In this document: piece by piece, positions 6,965 through 16,174 of the stretch
Position numbering within the stretch: position 1 is the stretch's first letter
How the letters are laid out: each line of letters begins with the position of its first letter
Assembly: GCF_014837295.1 (NCBI RefSeq)
Contig: NZ_JACYHB010000001.1
Span: forward strand, 186,001 to 250,000
Reading direction: 5' to 3'
From: Cellulosimicrobium arenosum
GTDB lineage: Bacteria; Actinomycetota; Actinomycetes; Actinomycetales; Cellulomonadaceae
DNA length: 64,000 nucleotides
Notes under the pieces: model-generated
Databases searched by the model: none
What the model was told of the DNA's origin: nothing
The model's input: only the letters and a program-made list of their open reading frames with translations
Program-made: the position numbers and the translations under genes

Positions 6965-9033
6965 CGTGCCGGTCCAGTCCTCCCCGTTCTTGCTACCCCC
7001 TCGCAGCCAACCACTCATCAGACTGCGACCCCGCACGACGCCGCGGCGCACGCCGTCGCGGCCGAGGAGCGGCACCTCGACGCCGCGCTCGCGCGCAGGG
7101 TCGAGCTCATCGACGAGCTGGACGCGCAGCTCGCCGCACCCGCAGAGGCGGGCACGGCCCGGGCCGGGAGCGAGGACGTCGTCGACCGCTCCTGTCGGGC
7201 CGGGCTGCGCCGCCGTCGGTCCGAGCTCGCGCTGGCCGAGAGCTGGCTCGTCTTCGGCCGGGTCGACACGCTCGACGGCACGACGCGGCATGTCGGCCGC
7301 GTCGGGATTGGCGCCCCGGACGACGGCGCGGACCCCCTCGTGCTCGACTTGCGCGCGCCCGGGGCGCGAACCTTCTACACCGCGACCGCACGCGAGCCGC
7401 AGGGACTCGCGCGCCGCCGTCACGTGCGCACCGCTGGCGACCGGGTCACCGGCGTGGACGACGAGCCGCTCGACGGCGCGGCGACCTGGGACGACGGCGA
7501 GGACGAGCTCGTCGGCGAGGGCGCGCTGCTCGCCGCGCTGTCGGAGCGGCGCACGGGGTGCATGGGCACCGCGGTCGCCACGCTCCAGGCGGAGCAGGAC
7601 GGGATCATCCGCGCCCCGGCCGACCAGGTGCTCGTCGTACAGGGCGGCCCGGGGACGGGGAAGACGGTCGTCGCGCTGCACCGCGTCGCCTACCGGCTCT
7701 TCACCCACCCGCACCTCGCGGCGCGCGGCGTCCTGCTGCTCGGCCCGTCGTCGCGCTTCCTCGAGTACGTCGCCCAGGTGCTGCCCGCCCTCGGCGAGAC
7801 GCGGGTCGTGTCGGCGACGTGCGACACGCTCGTCCCGGCCGTGGTGCCCGAGCGTGACGAGGCGCGGGACGTGGCCGAGATCAAGGGTCGAGCGGTGTGG
7901 CAGGACGTCGTCGACCAGTACTCCGACTCCCTGGTCCCGGCCGCGCGAGCGCTCGCCGGGCGGGGTCGACGGCGAGCCGCGCACGCTCGACGCCGACCGG
8001 GTCGCTCGCGTCCTGCGCGCCGCCCGGGCCGGGGGCCGCAGCGTGCTCGCCGCGCGCCGTCGGGCAATCGATCTGCTGCTCGACGCTCTCGTGGACGAGG
8101 TCGCGGCACGCCACGCGGAGCGGCTCGAGCGTGTGGAGGAGGGCTTCGAGGACGTGCTGGGTCAGCTCGACGCCAGGCTCGCCGCGAGCGACGACCACGC
8201 GCCGACGACCGGCGCGCGTGGCGGTTACGTCGACGGCGAGCTCACGGAGGACGACCTCGAGCGCCTGCGTGGCGACCTCGCACGCGACGCCGCGGTCGCG
8301 GCCGTGCTCGACGCGTGGTGGCCGGTTGTGGAGCCGCGCACGGCGCTCACCGCCCTGCTGTCCGACGTCGCGCTGCTCACGCTGCTCGCGCCCGGGCTCA
8401 TGCCCTCCGAGATCGCACGGGTCGCGGCCGAGCCGGCCACACTCGCCCCGAGCGACGTCCCGCTCCTCGACGCCCTCGCCGACGCGCTGGGGACGCGGGA
8501 CGAGCAGGTCGGGCCGGGCGACCAGGGCGACTTCCTCGCGCTGCGCGCGGCGACGCGGCGCGACTGTGTCTACGGGCACGTCGTGGTCGACGAGGCGCAG
8601 GAGCTCTCTCCCATGCAGTGGCACATGGTGGCGCGCCGGTGCCCGACGCGGTCCGTGACGACCGTCGGGGACGTCGACCAGACCGAAGCGCCGCACCGCC
8701 ACACCGACTGGGCGGACGCTGTCGGGCCGGTCTTCGGCGAGCGCTGGCATGGCGCCGACCTGACGATCTGTTACCGCACGCCGCGCGAGGTGATGGCGCT
8801 CGTCGGACCCGTGCTGCGCGTCGCGGGCAGCCGCAACGCGCCACCGCGTGCCGTGCGCGACGCCGGGGTCGAGCCGCGCGACGTCGTCGTGCTCGCCGCC
8901 GCGTCGGATCTCGCCGAGCGTCTCGGTGCGGCGGCTGCCGCACAGGTCGCCGCGGGGCTGGAACGGCCTGTACGTCGCGATGACACGGTGCACGCAGGAG
9001 CTCGTGCGCGTGCATGTTGGCCGCGCCGGGTGA
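6965..9033 (+). pseudogene. HelD-like UvrD/Rep superfamily helicase, disrupted
   Basis: The reading frame changes at least twice. The N-terminal part (HDAAAHAVAAEERHLDAALARR, then LVVQGGPGTGKTVVALHR with the Walker A motif near 7640) is in one frame. No ATG, GTG or TTG in that frame lies between the stop at 6893 and 7340, so the normal start is missing. The frame shifts in the G-run at about 7957-7966. The second frame continues through VVVDEAQELSPMQW and TTVGDVDQTEAPHR (helicase motifs II and III) to about 8950. There it jumps to the third frame, giving GLYVAMTRCTQELVRVH (motif VI), with the segment carrying motif V (usually KGLEFD) absent. Intact HelD-like proteins bind and recycle RNA polymerase; this copy should be non-functional. 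A sequencing error could explain one frameshift but not the missing motif. Confidence 0.85.
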
Positions 9034-9034
9034 G

Positions 9035-9262
9035 TCAGCCGAGCGGGCACCGCATGAGGTAGTTGACCGTCTCGGCGTCGCACGCCACGCGGGTCCGGCT
9101 CGCCGCTGGCCCCGCACCCCATGCCGTCTCGTCCACCTCGGCCGGGGTCCACGCGGCGAGCTGCTCGGGCGTGTAGTCCCGGCTCGCGGCCCCGTGCACG
9201 GCACGACGGAAGACGGTCAGGGTCGCGACGGCGTCGGGCGCGGCGAAGTCACGCAGGTGCAC
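9035..9262 (-). pseudogene. Truncated GNAT-type acetyltransferase remnant
   Basis: From a GTG at 9262 the minus strand encodes 75 residues. The first 60 (LRDFAAPDAVATLTVFRRAV followed by SRDYTPEQLAAW) look like the N-terminal third of a small GNAT N-acetyltransferase. The frame then runs into an unrelated tail and stops at 9035, before the acetyl-CoA-binding motif. It is convergent with the broken helicase, with one base between their stop codons. A single deletion probably removed both 3' regions. No function is expected. Confidence 0.65.
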
Positions 9263-9293
9263 GCCCCGACCGTATCTCGCGCCCTGCCGTGTC

Positions 9294-10046
9294 CTACGGC
9301 TCGGGTCGCGGCGCGGCAGTCTCCGCTCGGCGCTCGACCTCGCGCAGCACGACGCCGACGAGGCGTGGGTCGCCCAGCGGCTTGAAGTGGCCCGCGAGCG
9401 GGAGCTCGATGTTCGTCGCACCCGGGAGCGCGCCCGACTCCGGGATGTGCGGGTCGAACCGCGGGTAGACCGCGGTGATCCGCACGTCGACGGCGCGCTC
9501 CGCGACGAGGGCGAGCAGCTCGGCGTCGGTGGGGGAGAACGCGCGCAGCGTGCGGCCCACGAGGTAGCGCGCCCAGCGGGACCCGAGGAACGGCGTCGCG
9601 ACCGCGACCATCCCCGCGACGCGGCCACCGGCCTCGGAGAGCATGACCTTCTTCCCGATCAGGCCGCCCTTGCTGTGCGCGACGAAGACCACACCGCGCA
9701 GGTCGGTCCGCTCGAGATACGTCGCGACGAGGTTCGCGGCCTCGGCGACGGGGCGGCGGTTGTAGCCGAGACCGGGCACGGCGTGCACCGGGTGCCCCGC
9801 GGCGGCGAGCGGCCCGGCCACCGGCCGTAGGAACTGCCAGGTCTCGTAGACGCCGGGCAGGAGCACGACGGGCGCGCGGTCGCCCGTGCCCGTCGGCACC
9901 GGTCGTCCGTGGTGGAGCCCGTGCTCGACCTGTTGCGCTCCCGCGTAGGCGTAGTCGGCGGCCCGGGCGCGCAGCCGCCGGGCCCGAGCGGTCAGGCCGG
10001 CGCTCACCGAGGGTGCCGCGCGCCGGGCCGGCCTGTCGTCCACCAT
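9294..10046 (-). CDS. Alpha/beta hydrolase, lipase-like
   Basis: 250 residues from an ATG. The segment APVVLLPGVYETWQFLRPV is the usual first strand and oxyanion-hole region. The nucleophile elbow is VVFVAHSKGGL with Ser125 (AHSKG, a relaxed GxSxG). A catalytic Asp could lie in YPRFDPHIPE and the His in LAGHFKPLGD near the C-terminus. No signal peptide is evident, so a cytoplasmic esterase or lipase-like enzyme is likely. Substrate is unknown. It is divergent from the iron-uptake operon, from which it is separated by 157 bases carrying the iron box. Confidence 0.8.
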   Translation of the reverse strand: MVDDRPARRAAPSVSAGLTARARRLRARAADYAYAGAQQVEHGLHHGRPVPTGTGDRAPVVLLPGVYETWQFLRPVAGPLAAAGHPVHAVPGLGYNRRPVAEAANLVATYLERTDLRGVVFVAHSKGGLIGKKVMLSEAGGRVAGMVAVATPFLGSRWARYLVGRTLRAFSPTDAELLALVAERAVDVRITAVYPRFDPHIPESGALPGATNIELPLAGHFKPLGDPRLVGVVLREVERRAETAAPRPEP

Positions 10047-10184
10047 GCCCCGGGTCTACACCACCAGGCGGCGGCCGGCACGTCGCGATCGGTCCGGCCC
10101 GCGATCGGTCCGGCCCGCGAGCGGCCGGAGACGTGATCGGGTGACCTCCGTCGCAGCGGTCGGGGGTGGTGGGCATTGGCGAGC

Positions 10185-10203
10185 GTAGATTAGCCTCACC
10201 TAT
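10185..10203 (+). promoter_or_regulatory. DtxR/IdeR-type iron box upstream of siderophore uptake operon
   Basis: GTAGATTAGCCTCACCTAT matches the 19-bp consensus TTAGGTTAGGCTAACCTAA at 14 positions and ends just before the GTG start of the ABC ATPase gene. A repressor bound here with Fe(II) would cover the promoter or the start of the message. A second, very similar box at 14401-14419 strengthens the call. Confidence 0.75.
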
Positions 10204-11055
10204 GTGAGTGCACCCTCAGCCCCGACAGGTTACGCGGTACCCACCGCGCTCGCGGGTCACGACCTGCACCTGTCCTACGACTCCCGCACCGTCGTGCACG
10301 GCGCGGCACTCGAGCTCACCCCCGGCGCGGTCACCGCACTCATCGGCCCCAACGGGTCCGGCAAGTCGACGTTGCTCCGCTCGCTCGCGCGGCTGCACCG
10401 CCCCGATACCGGGAACGTCGTGCTCGACGACGGTACGGACGCCCTGGCCCTGCACCCCAAGGACTTCGCGCGGCGCGTCACGCTGCTGTCGCAGAGCCGG
10501 CCCACGCCGTCGGGCGTGGCCGTGCGCGACGTCGTCGCCTACGGACGCCACCCCTACCGCGGGAGGTTCCGCGCGAACGACCCGGACGGCACCCGTGCCG
10601 TCGCCCGCGCGATGGACGTCACGGGCATCACCACGATGGCCGCGCGCGGTGTCGACGAGCTGTCCGGCGGCGAGCTGCAGCGCGTGTGGCTCGCGACGTG
10701 CCTCGCGCAGGACACGGGCGTGCTCCTGCTCGACGAGCCCACCACCTACCTCGACCTGCGCTACCAGGTCGAGCTCCTGGACCTGGTGCGCGACCTCGCG
10801 ACCGAGCACGGTGTCGCCGTCGGGGTCGTGCTGCACGACCTGAACCAGGCCGCGTCCGTCGCCGACCAGGTCGTGCTGCTCTCCCAGGGGTCCGTCCGTG
10901 CGACGGGCCCCGCGGACGACGTGCTCACGACCGAGCTGCTCAGCGACGTGTACGGGATCCACGTCGACGTCTACGCCCACCCGCTCACGGGTCGCACGTG
11001 CTGCGAGCCCCGCGGGCGGCACACCGCGCAGGCGCACGCCGCACTGCACGCGTGA
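10204..11055 (+). CDS. Ferric-siderophore ABC transporter ATP-binding protein (FepC/FhuC type)
   Basis: 283 residues. Walker A is GPNGSGKST, the signature is LSGGELQRVW, Walker B is TGVLLLDEPTTYLDL, and the switch His lies in GVVLHDLNQA. The TTYLDLRYQVELLDLV stretch is typical of iron-siderophore importers. It should energise the membrane-embedded double permease encoded at 12168-14339, with the lipoprotein at 11135-12148 as ligand binder. The GTG start immediately follows the iron box, so the message may be leaderless or very short-leadered. Iron-limited expression is expected. Confidence 0.93.
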   Translation: MSAPSAPTGYAVPTALAGHDLHLSYDSRTVVHGAALELTPGAVTALIGPNGSGKSTLLRSLARLHRPDTGNVVLDDGTDALALHPKDFARRVTLLSQSRPTPSGVAVRDVVAYGRHPYRGRFRANDPDGTRAVARAMDVTGITTMAARGVDELSGGELQRVWLATCLAQDTGVLLLDEPTTYLDLRYQVELLDLVRDLATEHGVAVGVVLHDLNQAASVADQVVLLSQGSVRATGPADDVLTTELLSDVYGIHVDVYAHPLTGRTCCEPRGRHTAQAHAALHA

Positions 11056-11134
11056 CCGCCGGCCCACCGGTGCTTCTCTGACCACACCTTGCCCGTCCGC
11101 CCGGCGGACCCGACACCACGATCGAAGGACACCC

Positions 11135-12148
11135 ATGCGCTCCTCCCGTCCCCGTCCGCTCGCCACCGCAGGGGGCGCGCTCGTCGCGCTCGTGGCCACG
11201 TTCGCGCTCGCCGCGTGCGGCACGACCGAGGACCCGGCCTCCGGGTCGACCCCCGACGAGACCACCGACGCCGCGGCGTCGGGACCCGTCACCTACACCG
11301 ACGAGCGGGGCGAGCACACGCTCGACGCACCCGCGACGAGCATCGTCTCGCTCGAGTGGGGCCTGACCGAGAACCTCGTCGCGATCGGCGCCGACGTCGC
11401 CGGCCAGGCCGACGTCGAGGGCTACAACGCGTGGAACACGGTCGCGCCGATCGACTCCGCCACGCCCGACGTCGGGACGCGCGGCGAGCCGAGCCTCGAC
11501 GCCATCTCGGCGCTCGAGCCCGACCTCGTCGTGACGACGACCGACCTCCCCGAGAACGTCATCGCCCAGATCGAGGAGATCTCGCCCGTCCTGACGCTGC
11601 GCGGCTCCGACGGCGAGGACCCGCTGGGCTACATGCGATCGACGGTCGAGGCGCTCGGCGAGGTCACCGGCAGGCAGGACGACGCCGCGGCCGCGCTCGA
11701 GGACTTCGACGCGAAGGTCGCCGAGGGCACCGCCGCGCTCGAGGATGCCGGCCTCGACGGGGCCGAGTTCACCATGGCCGACGGCTGGGTCACCAACGGC
11801 ACCGTCTCGATCCGCATGTACACGCCCGGGTCCTTCTTCGGCGCCGTCGGCGAGGAGATCGGGCTGACGAACGCGTGGACCGAGGGCGGCGACCCCGACT
11901 ACGGGCTCGCGCAGACCGACGTCGAGGGCCTCACCCAGCTCGGTGACGTCCAGTTCGTCTACATCGCCAACGACACCGACGGCGGCGACCCGTTCGTCGA
12001 CGGTCTCGAGGACAACGCGGTCTGGGAGCAGCTGCCGTTCGTCGAGGCCGGCGACGTCCACCGCGTGCCCGACGGCATCTGGATGTTCGGCGGACCGCTG
12101 TCCGGCGCCGCGTACGTCGACGCGCTGGTCGACACCCTGACCGCGTGA
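11135..12148 (+). CDS. Iron-siderophore ABC transporter substrate-binding lipoprotein
   Basis: 337 residues from the ATG at 11135, preceded by GAAGGA eight bases upstream. The N-terminus is basic, followed by a hydrophobic core and a lipobox (ALAAC) with Cys28. The mature part has a Thr/Asp-rich linker, then the class III binding-protein fold: TSIVSLEWGLTENLVAIG, SLDAISALEPDLVVTT and ISPVLTLRG. It ends in YVDALVDTLTA. It should be anchored outside the membrane and present ferric-siderophore to the permease. It is the second gene of the iron operon, 79 bases after the ATPase gene. The ligand cannot be predicted. Confidence 0.93.
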   Translation: MRSSRPRPLATAGGALVALVATFALAACGTTEDPASGSTPDETTDAAASGPVTYTDERGEHTLDAPATSIVSLEWGLTENLVAIGADVAGQADVEGYNAWNTVAPIDSATPDVGTRGEPSLDAISALEPDLVVTTTDLPENVIAQIEEISPVLTLRGSDGEDPLGYMRSTVEALGEVTGRQDDAAAALEDFDAKVAEGTAALEDAGLDGAEFTMADGWVTNGTVSIRMYTPGSFFGAVGEEIGLTNAWTEGGDPDYGLAQTDVEGLTQLGDVQFVYIANDTDGGDPFVDGLEDNAVWEQLPFVEAGDVHRVPDGIWMFGGPLSGAAYVDALVDTLTA

Positions 12149-12167
12149 CGAGGCGGGCGGGGACCCG

Positions 12168-14339
12168 ATGAACCACGAGCGCACGGCGACGGATCCGGAC
12201 GTCCTCCTCCTGGTGGACGAGCCGGTCGGCGTCCACGACCCGTCCGACGACGTGGCGGCCGTCGCGCCGCAGACGGAGCGCGGTGGCACCGGGCGCACGT
12301 CGCGCCTCGGCGTCGGCGTGGCGTTCGTCGGCATCTCGGTCCTCGCCCTGGTCCTGGCCGCGGTGCACCTCACGCAGGGCACCGCCGCCGTCGGGCCGCT
12401 CGACCTCCTGCGCCTCGTCACGGGGGACGGCGCCGACCAGACGGCCGCCGTCCTCGTGGCCTCGCGCGTCCCGCGACTGCTCGCGGGCGTGCTCGTCGGT
12501 GTGGCGCTCGGCGTCGCGGGCGCCGTCCTGCAGTCCGTCGCGCGCAACCCGCTGGCCTCGCCCGACACCCTCGCCGTCAACGCCGGTGCCTACGTCACCG
12601 TCGTGGCGGTCGCCGCCTTCGGCGTGTCCGTCCCGTTCTACCTGCAGAGCGGTCTGGCGTTCCTCGGCGGGCTCGCCGCCACCGGCCTCGTCCTCGTCGT
12701 GGCGCGCGGCGGGTCGGACGGCCCGACCCGACTCGTGCTCGCGGGATCCGCGATCATGCTCGCGCTGCACTCGGTCACGATGCTCCTGCTCACGCTGTTC
12801 GAGCAGGAGACGACCGGCCTGTTCGCGTGGGGGAGCGGGTCGATCGTGCAGTCCGGCACGCGCACCGTCGCGTTCGCCGCGCCCGTCGTCGTGGTCGGGG
12901 TCCTCGCCGCGCTGCTGCTCGCCCGCCGCCTCGACCTCCTCGGGCTCGGGGACGACGCCGCGACCGTCCTCGGGATCGACGTCCGCAGCACGCGTGCCGT
13001 GTCGGTCGTGGTCGCCGTGCTCCTCGCCGCGATCGCGGTCACCGTGGCCGGGCCGGTCGGGTTCGTCGGCCTCGCCGCGCCCGTCCTGGCACGGCTCGTC
13101 GGGCGACGCGTCCCCGGTCTCGGTCGCCACGCGCTCCTCCTGCCGTTCGCCGGGCTCACCGGGGTCGTGGTCGTGCTCGGGGCCGACGTCCTGCTGCGCA
13201 TCTGCTTCCCCGGGACGCTCTCGATCGCGGTCCCGACCGGTGTCGTCACGACCGTCCTCGGGGCCGGGCTGCTCATGTGGCTCGCCCGCCGGCTGCGCGA
13301 CTCCGGCCCCGCTGCCCAGGCCGCGCGCGGGGCGCTCGGCCGCCCCCGGTCGCAGCGGACCGTCGTCGTGGTGGTGGCCGCGCTCGCGGTCCTGCTCGTC
13401 GCGGCCGTGGTGACAGGTCTGCTGCTCGGCGACCGCGTCGTGCTGCTCGGTGACGTCGCGAACTGGTGGGAGGGGGTCGCCGGGCGGCAGGTCGACTTCG
13501 TGCTGAGCCAACGCGTGCCCCGTGTCCTCGCCGCGGTCCTGGCGGGCGCGGCGCTCGCGCTCGCGGGATCGATCGTCCAGGCGGTCTGCCGCAACCCGCT
13601 CGCCGAGCCAGGGCTGCTCGGCGTCACCCCCGGCGCCGGCCTGGGCGCGATCCTCGTGAGCCTGCTCGTGCCCGGGATCGGCATCTGGCCCGTCGCGGGT
13701 GCCGCCGCCGTCGGGGCGTTCGCGGTGTTCGGGCTCGTGTACGGGCTCGCGTACAAGGGCGGGCTCGGCTCGGACCGGCTCGTGCTCATCGGCATCGGTG
13801 CCCAGGCGGGCGTCATGGCGCTCATCACGCTCGTCGTGGTGGTCGTCGCGCCGTGGGACGTGAACCTCGCGCTCACGTGGCTCTCCGGGTCGACCTACGG
13901 ACGCACGCTCGACCAGCTGCTCCCGGTGACGGGTGCGCTGCTGCTGGTCGTGCCGCTCGCCGCGGTCTACCGGCGCGAGCTCGACGTGCTGTCGCTCGAC
14001 GAGGACACACCGCGCGTCCTCGGCGTCCCCCTCGACCGCACCCGGCTGCTGCTGCTGGGCTCCGCGGCGCTCCTCACGGCGGCCGCCGCGTGCGCCGCGG
14101 GCGCGCTCGCGTTCGTCGGGCTCGTCGCGCCGCACATGGCGCGCGCGCTCGTCGGGGCGCGGCACTCGCGCGTCGTGCCCGTCGCCATGCTCCTGGGGGC
14201 GCTGCCCGTCTCGGTGGCGGACACGCTCGGGCGCTTCCTCATCGCGCCGGCACAGATCCCCGCCGGCATCGGCACGGCGCTGCTCGGTGCGCCGTACTTC
14301 GTCTACCTGCTCTGGCGCGGGCGCGCTCGCGCGGCGTGA
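12168..14339 (+). CDS. Iron-siderophore ABC permease, fused FecCD-FecCD double domain
   Basis: 723 residues made of two homologous FecCD permease halves in one chain, as in FhuB. Half 1 (about residues 45-385) has SRVPRLLAGVLVGVALGVAGAV and half 2 (about 405-723) has SQRVPRVLAAVLAGAALALAGS. Each half shows the QxxxRNPLA(S/E)P(D/G) element (SVARNPLASPDTLAVN and AVCRNPLAEPGLLGVT) and a GPVGFVGLAAP or GALAFVGLVAPHMAR coupling region for the ATPase. About 18-20 membrane segments are expected. The fusion gives a complete membrane channel from one gene, so no separate partner permease is needed. The gene starts 19 bases after the binding-protein gene ends. Confidence 0.93.
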   Translation: MNHERTATDPDVLLLVDEPVGVHDPSDDVAAVAPQTERGGTGRTSRLGVGVAFVGISVLALVLAAVHLTQGTAAVGPLDLLRLVTGDGADQTAAVLVASRVPRLLAGVLVGVALGVAGAVLQSVARNPLASPDTLAVNAGAYVTVVAVAAFGVSVPFYLQSGLAFLGGLAATGLVLVVARGGSDGPTRLVLAGSAIMLALHSVTMLLLTLFEQETTGLFAWGSGSIVQSGTRTVAFAAPVVVVGVLAALLLARRLDLLGLGDDAATVLGIDVRSTRAVSVVVAVLLAAIAVTVAGPVGFVGLAAPVLARLVGRRVPGLGRHALLLPFAGLTGVVVVLGADVLLRICFPGTLSIAVPTGVVTTVLGAGLLMWLARRLRDSGPAAQAARGALGRPRSQRTVVVVVAALAVLLVAAVVTGLLLGDRVVLLGDVANWWEGVAGRQVDFVLSQRVPRVLAAVLAGAALALAGSIVQAVCRNPLAEPGLLGVTPGAGLGAILVSLLVPGIGIWPVAGAAAVGAFAVFGLVYGLAYKGGLGSDRLVLIGIGAQAGVMALITLVVVVVAPWDVNLALTWLSGSTYGRTLDQLLPVTGALLLVVPLAAVYRRELDVLSLDEDTPRVLGVPLDRTRLLLLGSAALLTAAAACAAGALAFVGLVAPHMARALVGARHSRVVPVAMLLGALPVSVADTLGRFLIAPAQIPAGIGTALLGAPYFVYLLWRGRARAA

Positions 14340-14400
14340 CGCGGATCACGGGACTCGGTGCGGTATGCCCGGTCCTGGAGGTTGACCCGGACCGCGGGGG

Positions 14401-14419
14401 CTAGGTTAGCCTCACCTGT
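14401..14419 (+). promoter_or_regulatory. Second DtxR/IdeR-type iron box
   Basis: CTAGGTTAGCCTCACCTGT matches the 19-bp iron-box consensus at 14 positions and abuts the GTG start at 14420. It gives the siderophore-interacting protein its own iron-regulated promoter, separate from the transporter genes. Confidence 0.78.
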
Positions 14420-15460
14420 GTGAGTAGCACCGTCACCACCCCTCGGACCTCGTCCCGTCCCGGCGTCGCGCGCGCCGCCGCGAGGAAGCCCTGGCGGTTC
14501 TTCGACGTCACGGTGGTCCGGGTCGAACAGCTTACGCCGAGCTTCGTGCGCTTCACGTTCACCGGCCCCGAGCTCGACCGCTTCGCGGACCCTGGCCTCG
14601 ACGTGCGGATCAAGTTCGTCCTGCCGGCTCCCGACGGCGGGTACGCCCACCTCGTGCGCGATCCCGACGACTGGTACGCCGCCTGGCGCGCGCAGCCGGA
14701 GGAGCGGCGCAACCCGCTGCGCACCTACACGACCGTCGCGGTGCGCCCCGAGCTGCGCGAGGTCGACGTCGACGTCGTGCTCCACGGCGACGCCGGCCCG
14801 GCCTCGCGGTGGGCGCTCACGGCCCAGGTCGGCACGCCGCTCGTGCTGCTCGGCCCGGACGCGACGTTCGACGGGCCTGTCGGTGGTCTCGAGTTCCGGC
14901 CCCCGGCACGCGCGCACGCGCTCCTGCTGGCCGGCGACGAGACCGCTCTGCCCGCCATCGCGGCGATCTGCGAGGACCTGCCCGCGGACGCGTGGGGCGA
15001 GGTCCACGTCGAGGTCCCGCACGCCGACGACGCGCGGGAGCTCGTCGCGCCACCGGGCGTGCAGGTGACGTTCCTCGCGCGGGACGGAATGCCGGCCGGA
15101 GCGGCCGGGACCGGCCAGCACGGCGACCCGCACGAGGGTGGCCACGGCGCCGCGCACGGCACGCTCCTCGTGCCCGCGGTCAAGGCGGCGGCCGAGCGGA
15201 TCCTCGACGCGGGCGTCCTGGGCGCCGACCCGCCCGTGCAGTGCCGCACCGCAGCGGGCCTCGAGGACGTCGACGTCGACACGTCGATCCTGTGGGAGGT
15301 CCCCGGCTTGCTCGAGGAGGAGACCGTCCTGTACGCCTGGCTCGCGGGCGAGGCCGGGGCGATCAAGACGCTGCGTCGTCACCTCGTCGCCGAGCTGGGC
15401 GTGGACCGTCGTGCGGTGGCGTTCATGGGCTACTGGCGCGTGGGTCGCGCGGAGAGCTGA
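14420..15460 (+). CDS. Siderophore-interacting protein (ferric-siderophore reductase family)
   Basis: 346 residues. The N-terminal half is the FAD-binding barrel: [23 protein letters not shown], then [12 protein letters not shown], whose RTYT is the flavin-binding element of the SIP/ViuB family. The C-terminal half has the NAD(P)H-domain motif [20 protein letters not shown] and the family ending [11 protein letters not shown]. It should reduce Fe(III)-siderophore in the cytoplasm and release Fe(II) after import by the adjacent transporter. A His/Gly-rich segment (about residues 230-250, [16 protein letters not shown]) interrupts the C-terminal domain. This may just be a loop insertion, but its histidines could bind metal. 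Confidence 0.92.
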   Translation: MSSTVTTPRTSSRPGVARAAARKPWRFFDVTVVRVEQLTPSFVRFTFTGPELDRFADPGLDVRIKFVLPAPDGGYAHLVRDPDDWYAAWRAQPEERRNPLRTYTTVAVRPELREVDVDVVLHGDAGPASRWALTAQVGTPLVLLGPDATFDGPVGGLEFRPPARAHALLLAGDETALPAIAAICEDLPADAWGEVHVEVPHADDARELVAPPGVQVTFLARDGMPAGAAGTGQHGDPHEGGHGAAHGTLLVPAVKAAAERILDAGVLGADPPVQCRTAAGLEDVDVDTSILWEVPGLLEEETVLYAWLAGEAGAIKTLRRHLVAELGVDRRAVAFMGYWRVGRAES

Positions 15461-15567
15461 TCGCCCGCGGCTGGTCGCACGGCCGCACGGCGCCGGGGAA
15501 CCCGGTCCGCCGCAGCTCAGCGGGCCGGTGGTCCGTGTCGTCGGACGTCACCGGGTTCGCGGTGCGG

Positions 15568-16167
15568 TCAGCGGGGGGCTCCGGGTGTCGCGAGCGCAAG
15601 CTCCTCGACGACCTCGACGCCCGGCAGGCGGCCGAGCAGGGCGCCCGGGAGCAGCAGCTTCGAGCGCCGTACGCCGCTGCCGACCAGGGCGGGCTCGCCG
15701 TCGCTCACCACACGCGAGTCGACGAGCACGCGCCATCCGGGCGGTAGGCCGATCGGCGTGATGCCGCCGTACTCCATGCCGGACTCGCTCGTCGCGCGGT
15801 CCGTCGGCAGGAACGACGCCTTGCGCACGTCGAGAAGCTTGCGGATGCGCGTGTTGACGTCCGCGCGCGTGTGGGCGCGCACCACCGCGGCCGCGATCCG
15901 TTCGTCGCCCGCACGCGACCCGCCGACGACGACGCAGTTCGCCGACGCCGCGACCGGGAGCGCGAACGCCTCGTTGAGCGCCGCGGTGTCCGCGAGTTCG
16001 GGGTCGATCTCGGTCACGGCGACCTGCGCCGCGACGGCCGGGTACTCGGCCGCCCAGCGGCGCAGGACGTCGGCCGTCACCGGAGCGACGAGATCGAGGT
16101 GGTCGAGCGCAGGCTCCCATGTGAGGGAGCCCAGCATGGGCAGGTCCACGTCCACGTCCTCGGTCAC
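15568..16167 (-). CDS. YbaK/EbsC-type aminoacyl-tRNA deacylase-like protein
   Basis: 199 residues from a GTG at 16167. The central region (ANCVVVGGSRAGDERIAAAVVRAHTRADVNTRIRKLL, split here by family position) includes the conserved DVRKASF segment, and the later GGITPIGLPPGWRVLVDSRV matches the YbaK/ProX fold, whose Gly-Gly-x-Thr-Pro element lines the active site. Members hydrolyse mischarged Cys-tRNA(Pro) or Ala-tRNA(Pro). The N-terminal 80 residues are less typical and may be an actinobacterial extension. The gene begins 7 bases after the PEBP-type gene, so they are likely cotranscribed. Confidence 0.8.
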   Translation of the reverse strand: MTEDVDVDLPMLGSLTWEPALDHLDLVAPVTADVLRRWAAEYPAVAAQVAVTEIDPELADTAALNEAFALPVAASANCVVVGGSRAGDERIAAAVVRAHTRADVNTRIRKLLDVRKASFLPTDRATSESGMEYGGITPIGLPPGWRVLVDSRVVSDGEPALVGSGVRRSKLLLPGALLGRLPGVEVVEELALATPGAPR

Positions 16168-16174
16168 TCCGTGC

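Noticed and set aside
11931-14165. A 744-codon minus-strand frame rich in Glu/Arg/Asp
   Set aside because: Antisense to the double FecCD permease; no recognisable domain and typical shadow composition.
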